DNA of 5,541 bases from Campylobacteraceae bacterium (GTDB lineage Bacteria; Campylobacterota; Campylobacteria; Campylobacterales; Sulfurovaceae), in the NCBI GenBank assembly GCA_027063105.1, contig JAMOSL010000166.1:1-5541 (forward strand), read 5' to 3'. Below the pieces are notes generated by a model, which worked only from the letters and a program-made list of their open reading frames with translations, was not told where the DNA came from and did no database searches. The position numbers were made by a program, and so were the translations under genes. Positions 1 to 5,541 of the stretch are shown here, piece by piece; positions within the stretch are counted from its first letter, which is position 1, and each line of letters opens with the position of its first letter.

Positions 1-56
1 CTTTAAAATAAGGTTAGGGTAAAATATTTAAATTAAAAGAGCTATTTAAAGTAATT
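1..56. other. AT-rich flank downstream of hemJ, nothing recognised
   Basis: These 56 bases follow the hemJ stop codon on the minus strand. They contain only short AT palindromes such as ATTTAAAT and no convincing stem-loop terminator, ribosome binding site or open reading frame that could be assigned. They may contain the promoter or the end of a gene lying beyond the left edge. Confidence 0.4.
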
Positions 57-491
57 TTATAATGGTTTAATCACAACCATTATAACTATTCCTATCATAA
101 GTAGCGTAGGGACTTCATTATAAAATCTGAAAAATTTTCCACTTTTATAGTGTGGGTTTTCAGCAATCTTCTTTCTCATATAATCTAATGAGAAACTATA
201 TGCAATTAGAAATATCATCAGAGTTAATTTTACATGTAGCCAAGCACCACTTTTAAACAGTTCTGGAACTAGATAAATCATGAATCCACCAGATATAATT
301 GTTGCCCACATAGCAGGTAATCCAATATATTTATATAATTTAAATTCTTGTATTTTCACAACATTTACAAAATCTTCTTTATTTGCATATTCTCTATGAT
401 ATACAAATAATCTTGGCAGGTAAAATAACATAGCCATCCAACTTAAAAAACTCATCACATGAAATGATAATATCCAATTATAATACTCCAT
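57..491 (-). CDS. hemJ: HemJ-type protoporphyrinogen IX oxidase (CopD-like membrane protein)
   Basis: This 144-residue integral membrane protein matches the HemJ family, which oxidises protoporphyrinogen IX to protoporphyrin IX in the cytoplasmic membrane, the penultimate step of haem synthesis in bacteria lacking HemG or HemY. Visible family signatures are the N-terminal F-H at residues 10-11, followed by FYLPRLFVYH (23-32), the WLHVKL block (84-89) with His86 and Lys88, and the C-terminal FRFYNEVPTLL (121-131) leading to a last helix that ends in KPL. His11 is the residue expected to help bind haem b in this family. Four hydrophobic segments can be seen, at about 5-25, 55-75, 84-104 and 126-142. 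The length is normal for HemJ. The ATG start is preceded by GGAG seven bases upstream. The gene lies 11 bp downstream of the transporter gene on the same strand and is probably co-transcribed with it. Family assignment is strong; activity is inferred from the family. Confidence 0.93.
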   Translation of the reverse strand: MEYYNWILSFHVMSFLSWMAMLFYLPRLFVYHREYANKEDFVNVVKIQEFKLYKYIGLPAMWATIISGGFMIYLVPELFKSGAWLHVKLTLMIFLIAYSFSLDYMRKKIAENPHYKSGKFFRFYNEVPTLLMIGIVIMVVIKPL

Positions 492-497
492 TTATTT

Positions 498-501
498 CTC
501 C
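498..501 (-). promoter_or_regulatory. Ribosome binding site of hemJ
   Basis: The minus strand reads GGAG followed by AAATAA... and then the hemJ ATG, a good Shine-Dalgarno core with about six to seven bases of spacing. It lies in the 11-bp gap between the TGA stop of the upstream transporter gene and the hemJ start, so it supports independent initiation of hemJ on a shared transcript. Confidence 0.75.
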
Positions 502-502
502 A

Positions 503-1423
503 TCAATTATTTTTTACATCTTTTTTATTAGAAACTTTTGGAACAGTAACTAAAATACCTGATATAATTACTAAGATTATACCTAAAAAAGTCCAAATAT
601 CAGGAATTGGGTCACCTAGTATCATACCAATTATAATAGCAAATACAATATTAGAATATGAAATAGTTCCAACTATACCAGCTTTAGTTAATTCATAAGC
701 CTTTGTCATTAAAAGTTGAGATATAGTTGCAAATACACCAACAGCTAAAATCATAAACCACTCATTTCCTATTGGCATAATAAACTCTGCAAATAGCATA
801 TCACCCTCACTATGTTCAACAAATGGAGCTAGTGACATTAGTATGATAGGTCCTATTGTTCCAATTCCCATAAAAGATAGAACAATAGCTCTAGTATCAT
901 AATATTTACGAAGTTCTCTAATTGATGTATATGCTAATGCTGCACCAATACCAGAAAATATACCTAATGCATCATATTTATCTAAAGAGAAGCCATCAGG
1001 TTTTGCTACTAAAACAATACCTATAAATCCAATAATAATAGCTAGAAAAGCAGTTTTGGGTAGCTCTTCCTTTAAAAATATATATGCAAATATTGCTACA
1101 AAAATAGGTGAAGTTTTATTATATGTAACAGCTTCTCCTAGAGGAATATATGCCATAATATAAAAATAAGCTAAGAGTGCTAGAAATCCCATAGTTCCTC
1201 TAAATAACAAAAGAAATGGTTTTCCTCCCTTCTGTTTTAGTGGAATTTTCCAAAGAGTAATACCTACTAATATAACACCTGTAATATTTCTAAAGAATGT
1301 AATTTCAAGAGGTGGAAGAGAATCTGTTAAAAGTTTTGCAAATCCACCCATCATAGCAAAACTAAGAGAAGCTAAAAGCATTAGTAAAATTCCTCTATCC
1401 ATATTTTTTATCTTTTTTCTCAT
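503..1423 (-). CDS. EamA/DMT-superfamily transporter
   Basis: This 306-residue protein is a drug/metabolite transporter (DMT) superfamily member with two tandem EamA repeats (roughly residues 13-140 and 152-295) that together give about ten transmembrane helices. Typical EamA signatures are FFRNITG (43-49), the FRG turn (75-76 region), PIFVAIFAYIFLKEEL (106-121) with the helix-ending acidic pair, and the matching second-repeat segment YSNIVFAIIIGMILGD (256-271) followed by a glycine-rich final helix. The tail after residue 296 is short, charged and cytoplasmic. Members export or exchange small metabolites such as amino acids or nucleotide derivatives; the substrate cannot be read from this sequence. 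The ATG at 1421-1423 is chosen because GGAG lies just upstream, whereas the alternative ATG (Met8, 1400-1402) has no ribosome binding site. It is the first gene of the unit with hemJ and is transcribed divergently from the helicase gene. Confidence 0.92.
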   Translation of the reverse strand: MRKKIKNMDRGILLMLLASLSFAMMGGFAKLLTDSLPPLEITFFRNITGVILVGITLWKIPLKQKGGKPFLLLFRGTMGFLALLAYFYIMAYIPLGEAVTYNKTSPIFVAIFAYIFLKEELPKTAFLAIIIGFIGIVLVAKPDGFSLDKYDALGIFSGIGAALAYTSIRELRKYYDTRAIVLSFMGIGTIGPIILMSLAPFVEHSEGDMLFAEFIMPIGNEWFMILAVGVFATISQLLMTKAYELTKAGIVGTISYSNIVFAIIIGMILGDPIPDIWTFLGIILVIISGILVTVPKVSNKKDVKNN

Positions 1424-1427
1424 ATTA

Positions 1428-1431
1428 CTCC
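1428..1431 (-). promoter_or_regulatory. Ribosome binding site of the EamA transporter gene
   Basis: The minus strand has GGAG, then TAAT, then ATG. The spacing of four bases is slightly short, but this is the only Shine-Dalgarno-like element near either candidate start, so it favours the ATG at 1421-1423 over the internal Met8 codon. Confidence 0.65.
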
Positions 1432-1439
1432 ATTATTTT

Positions 1440-1495
1440 CTTGGAAGTGTAACATAATTTATAAAATAAATAAAAAAATTCAACTTTTTAAAAAC
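1440..1495 (-). promoter_or_regulatory. Probable promoter region of the eamA-hemJ unit
   Basis: On the minus strand there is TTGAAT (complement of 1478-1483) resembling a -35 box, followed by a very AT-rich stretch with two possible -10 boxes: TATAAA (complement of 1458-1463) and TATGTT (complement of 1451-1456). The TTGAAT-to-box spacings (about 14 and 21) are not ideal, so the exact promoter is uncertain. The region must nevertheless contain the start signal for the leftward unit, since it is the only non-coding DNA upstream of it and the gene on its other side runs divergently. Confidence 0.35.
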
Positions 1496-1510
1496 TTTAT
1501 TATTGTAGGA

Positions 1511-1516
1511 TATAAT
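1511..1516 (+). promoter_or_regulatory. -10 box (TATAAT) of the helicase gene promoter
   Basis: A perfect TATAAT lies 41 bases upstream of the helicase ATG. There is no good -35 box at the usual distance (the sequence there is TTAAAA-like), but alternating T and A tracts run upstream between about 1471 and 1500, a pattern known for sigma-70 promoters of Campylobacterota, which depend mainly on the -10 box. Transcription would start near 1523, giving a leader of about 35 bases. Confidence 0.6.
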
Positions 1517-1543
1517 TTATGCAAAAAGCTACAAATAAGAATA

Positions 1544-1549
1544 AAGAAG
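1544..1549 (+). promoter_or_regulatory. Weak ribosome binding site of the helicase gene
   Basis: AAGAAG ends eight bases before the ATG at 1558 and is a one-mismatch version of AAGGAG. The site is weaker than the GGAG elements before the two leftward genes, suggesting modest translation of the large helicase protein. A TAA stop directly abuts the ATG in the same frame, so the coding region cannot extend further upstream. Confidence 0.5.
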
Positions 1550-1557
1550 CAAATTAA

Positions 1558-1827
1558 ATGGATATATTATATTTTAATGAAATTGAGACCAAAGGCTTGA
1601 GTAAGCAGTATGCTAAAGTTGTAAAATTTTTACAAAATGATGATTTTAAATCAGCTGAAGTAAAAAAAATTAGTAATAGTTCTTTTTTTAGAGCTAAACT
1701 TGATTATGAGAATAGACTCTTGTTTCAGTTTGTTTCTTATGCATCTAAGCGTTATATTTTATTACTTGAAATAATTTTTAATCATGAATATGAAAAGTCT
1801 AAATTTCTAAGAGGTGTTAAAGTTGAT
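1558..1827 (+). other. RelE/ParE-toxin-like N-terminal domain (within the helicase gene)
   Basis: Codons 1-90 encode a segment with the alpha-helix then beta-sheet layout of the RelE/ParE superfamily: an amphipathic helical part to about residue 38, then S-x-x-FFRAKLDYENRLLFQFV and RYILLLEIIF, corresponding to the usual 'R-x-R/K-x-x-D-Y-R-hydrophobic' and 'hydrophobic-hydrophobic-h-I-x-x-H' strands, ending in HEYEKS. Basic residues Arg45, Lys47, Arg53, Arg65 and Lys80 could bind RNA. Whether it is a catalytic ribonuclease, a gyrase-poison-like fold or only a binding domain cannot be told. It is in frame with the helicase, with no stop between. Confidence 0.6.
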
Positions 1828-4341
1828 GAGACCTCTCTTAAAGATGTTATCACTGCTTCTAAAGTTGAAGATACAGATAGTATTCCTATGAATTATCTTA
1901 ATAGCAATAAAAATTCTGTTCACTTTTTGGATAAGGTAATTTCTTTTGATGATACACAAGATGAAATTCTTTATTTTCCTCCACCTATAATTATTATTGG
2001 TTCGGCAGGGAGTGGGAAAACAGCACTTAGTTTAGAAAAACTAAAAATGATGAAGGGTAATATACTTTATACTTCACTATCATCTTATCTTGTAGATAAT
2101 GCAACAGATATATACTTTTCTGAGCACTTCTCAAAAGACTCCCAAGAAATAGATTTTTTATCTTTTCATGAATTTATTGATTCTATTGAAATTCCAGAAA
2201 GTAAAGAGATACATTTTAGAGAATTTGATGCTTGGTTCAGCAGGTATCAGCAGAGTATGAGTATCAAAGAGAGCTATAAAATATATGAGGAATTCAAAGG
2301 AGTAATTACAGGTGGAGTAATAGATAAGCATTACCTATCACAAGAAGATTACATTAACTTGGGTATTAGACAGTCTATTTTTACCTCCAGTCAACGAGAT
2401 GAAGTTTATAGATTATTTAAAAAATACTTAATTTTTCTTAAAGAAAATAATTATCATGATATAAATATTCTCTCTCATGAATATCTTAATAAAGCAGAAA
2501 AAAAATATGATTTTATTTTTATTGATGAGGTTCAAGACCTTACTAATATTCAACTTTTTCTAATTTTATCTACTTTGAAAAAGAAATTACAATTTGTATT
2601 AAGTGGAGACTCCAATCAGATTGTACATCCAAATTTCTTTTCTTGGTCACATCTTAAGACAATGATTTTTCAAACTAGTAATCAACAGCTAAATATTCTA
2701 AAAGTATTACAGACTAATTATAGAAATTCTCCTGAAATCACAGAATTATCAAATAATTTACTCAAGATAAAGAATTTACGCTTTGGGTCTATTGATAAGG
2801 AGAGTAATTATCTTATTAACTCTATATCTCAGAATAAAGGGAATATAAACTTTTATAAGGATAGCACTAAACTAAAAAAAGAATTTAATAAAAAAATTCA
2901 GAAATCTACTAAATTTGCTATTCTTGTTATGGATAATTCTCAAAAAGCAGAGATTAAAAAATATTTTAAAACACCATTAATTTTTTCTATACAAGAAGCT
3001 AAAGGATTAGAATATGAAAATATTATATTAGTTAATTTTATTACAACAAATCATAAAGAGTTTAAGACTATTGCAGAAGGTGTTGAACCTGAAAACTTGA
3101 AAGACAATCTACAGTTTTCACGAGTAAAAGATAAATCAAATAAAGAGTTAGAAGTCTATAAATTTTATATAAACTCTCTTTATGTAGCTTTTACACGAGC
3201 TATTGAAAATCTTCATATTATCGAAGTCAATAAAAATCATAAAATTCTTGAACTTCTTGGTCTGGTTGAACAACAGCAAAAAATTTCTATAGATATGAAA
3301 CAATCAAGTGATGAAGAGTGGCATAAAGAGGCTCAAAAACTAAAAAAACAAGGGAAAATAGAACAGTCAGAAGCTATTGAGAAAGAACTTAATAAAAATA
3401 GAATTAATAAAATTATTTTGAGTAAAGAAGAATTGGACTTGCTTCAAAAAGAAGCTTTGAATGAAAAACTATTTAACAAACAAGCAAAAGATAAGCTCTT
3501 TGCTTATGCTAAACAAGAAATAGATAGAGGATTACTTAGATCATTAATTCTATTTAAATATAAAAAAGCTGATACATTTCTCTCTGAGTTAGAAAGAGAT
3601 TTTAAGATATTTCATACCTCTTGCATACTTGGTAAATTAACTGAAATAAAAAAATATACACAAAAATATAATACTATTAGCTATTCAAATGAAGATGGTC
3701 TAAATGGGTTAATGATAGGAGCTATTAGTGAGAATATAGAAACAATTAACTATTTTTTAGAGGAAGGCATGGATAAAAATCTTAGAAATAAAAAAGGTTT
3801 AAGTGCTTTTGAATTATCATTTCTTAAATACACTGATAATTATGATACTTGGATTAGACAATATAATAAATATAAGGACTTTAAAACTTTAACAGTAAGT
3901 GCCCGTAAAAAAATGGATAAATTAAATATTGATAGAAATACCATAGATGAATCTTTAATTAAAAGTTATGATAAATTGCAATATTCTCATATTAAATATA
4001 CTATAGAAAAAAGAATGATGAAAATATATCCTAACTCTATGGAATATTTTTTAATGACCTATCTTATTGCATTAAATGAAAAAATGAATATTGATAGCAA
4101 GGAAGAGTCTCATGAAATAGAAAGAAGAGTTAATAATTGTCTTGATATTAGTAACTTTTTATATTACATAAGTATATTACCATCTTTTCTTTTGGCTGAT
4201 TATAGAAAAAATAGAGCATATGTTAACGCTATATTAGCTAAGAATGAAATAAATAGTAATAATATGTATAATAAAAAATTATTTATTAGAATAAAAAGAG
4301 GATGTTATGCTTTAAATCCTGAATTGAAGATTATAGACTAA
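1558..4341 (+). CDS. RelE-like / UvrD-type SF1 helicase / ankyrin-repeat fusion protein
   Basis: This 927-residue protein is a superfamily 1 DNA (or RNA) helicase with extra domains. Residues 1-90 look like a RelE/ParE toxin fold: a helix with GLSKQY, then strands carrying FRAKLDYENR (44-53, Arg45, Lys47, Arg53), an ILLLEIIF strand and NHEY-K. The helicase core shows a Q-motif-like DTQDE (Gln134), Walker A GSAGSGKT (148-155, Lys154), Walker B DEVQD (323-327), motif III GDSNQ (350-354), motif IV TNYRNS (386-391), motif V QEAKGLEYE (479-487) and motif VI VAFTRA (543-548, Arg547). Only about 90 residues separate motifs IV and V, so the 2B domain of Rep/UvrD seems absent. A charged helical linker (about 582-660) leads to roughly two ankyrin-like repeats (682-756), and the C-terminus (866-927) is a basic winged-helix-like module with KRGCYALNP. 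No nuclease motif is visible. The gene has its own promoter and no same-strand partner. The helicase call is strong; the flanking domain calls are by pattern, and a defence or stress role is inference. Confidence 0.93.
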   Translation: MDILYFNEIETKGLSKQYAKVVKFLQNDDFKSAEVKKISNSSFFRAKLDYENRLLFQFVSYASKRYILLLEIIFNHEYEKSKFLRGVKVDETSLKDVITASKVEDTDSIPMNYLNSNKNSVHFLDKVISFDDTQDEILYFPPPIIIIGSAGSGKTALSLEKLKMMKGNILYTSLSSYLVDNATDIYFSEHFSKDSQEIDFLSFHEFIDSIEIPESKEIHFREFDAWFSRYQQSMSIKESYKIYEEFKGVITGGVIDKHYLSQEDYINLGIRQSIFTSSQRDEVYRLFKKYLIFLKENNYHDINILSHEYLNKAEKKYDFIFIDEVQDLTNIQLFLILSTLKKKLQFVLSGDSNQIVHPNFFSWSHLKTMIFQTSNQQLNILKVLQTNYRNSPEITELSNNLLKIKNLRFGSIDKESNYLINSISQNKGNINFYKDSTKLKKEFNKKIQKSTKFAILVMDNSQKAEIKKYFKTPLIFSIQEAKGLEYENIILVNFITTNHKEFKTIAEGVEPENLKDNLQFSRVKDKSNKELEVYKFYINSLYVAFTRAIENLHIIEVNKNHKILELLGLVEQQQKISIDMKQSSDEEWHKEAQKLKKQGKIEQSEAIEKELNKNRINKIILSKEELDLLQKEALNEKLFNKQAKDKLFAYAKQEIDRGLLRSLILFKYKKADTFLSELERDFKIFHTSCILGKLTEIKKYTQKYNTISYSNEDGLNGLMIGAISENIETINYFLEEGMDKNLRNKKGLSAFELSFLKYTDNYDTWIRQYNKYKDFKTLTVSARKKMDKLNIDRNTIDESLIKSYDKLQYSHIKYTIEKRMMKIYPNSMEYFLMTYLIALNEKMNIDSKEESHEIERRVNNCLDISNFLYYISILPSFLLADYRKNRAYVNAILAKNEINSNNMYNKKLFIRIKRGCYALNPELKIID
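3601..3825 (+). other. Ankyrin-like repeats (within the helicase gene)
   Basis: Codons 682-756 show the ankyrin pattern: a first helix pair with FHTSCILGKLTEIKKY (685-700), a loop ending SNEDGLNGLMIGAISEN (710-726), a second pair with IETINYFLEEGMDKN (727-741) and a third start RNKKGLSAFELSF (743-755). The spacing of about 33 residues between the DGLN and KKGLS loops matches one ankyrin unit. Two repeats are clear and the third is only a start. Ankyrin stacks bind proteins, so this could be where a partner or trigger protein docks. Confidence 0.65.
4153..4341 (+). other. C-terminal basic winged-helix-like module (within the helicase gene)
   Basis: Residues 866-927 contain helices NFLYYISILPSFL and RKNRAYVNAILAKNEI (883-898), then KLFIRIKRGCYALNPELKI (907-925). 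Two helices followed by a strand-turn-strand with 'F-x-R-I-x-R-G-x-Y-x-L-N-P' resembles the wing of small winged-helix DNA-binding domains such as HARE-HTH or restriction-associated modules. The recognition is by pattern only; it could also be a beta-hairpin tail of another kind. Confidence 0.35.
4338..4341. other. Tail-to-tail stop codon overlap (CTAA)
   Basis: The plus-strand helicase ends with TAA at 4339-4341 and the minus-strand membrane protein ends with TAG, read from the complement of 4338-4340. The two coding regions therefore overlap by four bases and leave no intergenic DNA. No hairpin with a T-run was seen within about 60 bases on either side, so transcription from each gene probably runs into the other. 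Confidence 0.9.
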
Positions 4342-5541
4342 AAAGATACTATTGTAGATAAATTATATTCTGATGCAATAATAATATTAATATCATCTAA
4401 TTTATAAATATATTTTATATTTGGTTTCTCTTTTATGATTTCAAATAATTTTGTACTTTTTTTATAAAATATTAGAGTATTAGCATTTTTTATTTGTGGA
4501 GGAAAGAAATCATTTATATAGCCATATTCATCTCTTTTTAAATTTTTGATAGATAGTGCCGATATTGCCTCATCATAAAGTAGATTACCAAATATAATTT
4601 TATTATCATCTATGGTTTTAATAATTCTATTTGTTGGTTTTATTTTATTTATATAACTAAAGCCAAAATTTTCCCAAGGAGAGTTATCCCAATTTCCATT
4701 ATTTCCACTAAATAAAAATATAGATGATATATTTATAGTTATAGTTGTTACAAAAATCTTATAATGTGATAGTTTATTATTTGGTTGCATTTTATAAAGT
4801 ATTAAAAAGCTAACTAAAGACCAACTTAATGGAATAATAAAAGGAAAAGCATAGTAGTTTGCAAAACTATTTGGCATCGTACTTATAGCAATAAAAGATA
4901 AAATTAACCAAGGTAGTGTAGATATAATAGGAACTACTAAAAAAATATTTTTACTCCAGATAGAAAATATCATGAGAAGGAGCATAGGAATATATATATA
5001 TTCTCTATTTTCTATAAAAAATTCTAATCTATTATATAAAAAATCATAATTTATATGGGAAAAATGAGGAGAACCTAGATAAATTCTCTCTAAAGCATTA
5101 TCGCCTATAAAAAAATATTTCTGAATAATTATCGCTATAATGCTGTATAGAAAAGATAAAATCGCTTTAATAATTAAATCTTTAGGTATCTTTTTTATAA
5201 AATAAAATATTATTAGTAGAATACTTAATAAGCCAAATAGATGAAATCCTGCGTCTTCTCGTATGGTTAATAAAAATAAAAATGCTAAATAACTACTATA
5301 TTTATAACCTTTAAAATATAGTGTGAAAAAAAGTAATATAAAAGCAGGTATTGCTATTTCTATATGTGGAAATCCAATTAATCCTAAACCTACACCATTA
5401 AAAGGAGTTAATATAGATATTATGATTAAAAGAATATACCATTTAATAGTCTTACTTTTTAATAACTCTTCTCCTGCTAAGAATATACTCAAAGATATTA
5501 TAGAGTATGAAGATGCTATAAATATAGAAAAATATACTGGG
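4338..5541 (-). CDS. DUF2079-like polytopic membrane protein, 5' end cut off by the window
   Basis: At least 400 residues of a polytopic membrane protein resembling the DUF2079 family, whose members look like GT-C-type glycosyltransferases but have no settled function. Counting from the TTG at 5490-5492, recognisable family marks are FPHIEIAIPAF (41-51, matching the usual F-H-x-E block), IREDAGFHLFG (77-87, acidic pair Glu79-Asp80) and NYYAFPFIIPL (212-222, the conserved tyrosine before a membrane segment). About eight hydrophobic helices are visible up to residue 261; the remaining 120 residues are soluble, probably extracytoplasmic. The frame stays open from the TTG to the window edge, adding at least 16 more residues, including VYFSIFIASSYSIIS, and the TTG has no ribosome binding site. 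DUF2079 proteins also carry an N-terminal part missing here, so the real start lies beyond 5541. It converges on the helicase gene and shares four bases with it. Function unknown; possibly sugar or lipid transfer at the membrane. Confidence 0.8.
   Translation of the reverse strand, partial: PVYFSIFIASSYSIISLSIFLAGEELLKSKTIKWYILLIIISILTPFNGVGLGLIGFPHIEIAIPAFILLFFTLYFKGYKYSSYLAFLFLLTIREDAGFHLFGLLSILLIIFYFIKKIPKDLIIKAILSFLYSIIAIIIQKYFFIGDNALERIYLGSPHFSHINYDFLYNRLEFFIENREYIYIPMLLLMIFSIWSKNIFLVVPIISTLPWLILSFIAISTMPNSFANYYAFPFIIPLSWSLVSFLILYKMQPNNKLSHYKIFVTTITINISSIFLFSGNNGNWDNSPWENFGFSYINKIKPTNRIIKTIDDNKIIFGNLLYDEAISALSIKNLKRDEYGYINDFFPPQIKNANTLIFYKKSTKLFEIIKEKPNIKYIYKLDDINIIIASEYNLSTIVSF

Noticed and set aside
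1..56. Rho-independent terminator after hemJ.
   Set aside because: No G/C-containing stem with a following T-run could be drawn; only AT palindromes are present.
1485..1494. TTTTTAAAAA palindrome in the divergent promoter region, considered as an operator.
   Set aside because: A/T-only ten-base palindromes are frequent by chance at this base composition, and no second copy or longer dyad was found.
1519..1557. A 12-codon open frame (ATG CAA AAA ... AAT TAA) ending directly before the helicase ATG and in the same frame, a possible leader peptide or antitoxin remnant.
   Set aside because: Its ATG overlaps the region just after the TATAAT box, upstream of the expected transcription start near 1523, and it has no ribosome binding site. 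It would not be on the transcript.
3301..3540. Possible nuclease domain after the helicase core.
   Set aside because: No PD-(D/E)xK, HNH or GIY-YIG pattern is visible; the stretch is lysine- and glutamate-rich helix and reads as a linker or coiled coil.
4990..5001. Six-unit AT dinucleotide repeat inside the membrane protein gene.
   Set aside because: It simply encodes a Tyr-Ile-Tyr-Ile stretch (166-168 region) in a very AT-rich gene; six units is too short to argue for phase variation.

Overview
The window is very AT-rich (by eye under 30% G+C) and holds four protein-coding genes packed tightly, with codons dominated by A/T endings. The HemJ and EamA sequences, the very low G+C and an AT-rich promoter with a clear TATAAT but no obvious -35 box all fit a Campylobacterota (epsilonproteobacterial) chromosome, most likely an Arcobacter-type genus. 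This assignment is inferred from style and protein resemblance, not from a marker gene.

Layout: (1) Positions 57-1423, minus strand: a two-gene transcription unit, first an EamA/DMT-family ten-helix transporter, then, 11 bp later, hemJ, the membrane protoporphyrinogen IX oxidase of haem synthesis. (2) Positions 1424-1557: a 134-bp divergent promoter region with a perfect TATAAT box serving the plus-strand gene. (3) Positions 1558-4341, plus strand: a 927-residue multidomain protein that is the most interesting item here. It has an N-terminal RelE/ParE-toxin-like domain, a UvrD/Rep-type superfamily 1 helicase core with all major motifs but almost no room for a 2B domain, a charged helical linker, about two ankyrin-like repeats, and a C-terminal basic module that looks like a small winged helix. 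(4) Positions 4338-5541, minus strand: a DUF2079-like polytopic membrane protein whose stop codon overlaps that of the helicase tail-to-tail. Its 5' end is cut off by the window edge; the TTG that could be taken as its start is probably an internal leucine codon.

How the genes relate: eamA and hemJ are probably co-transcribed housekeeping genes. The helicase has its own promoter, no same-strand partner and no visible antitoxin or nuclease gene beside it, so it looks like a self-contained single-gene system placed between unrelated membrane-protein genes. A role in nucleic-acid surveillance, genome defence or toxin-like stress response is a reasonable hypothesis from its architecture, but nothing in the window proves it. 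No tRNA, rRNA, insertion sequence, CRISPR array or integrase was seen.
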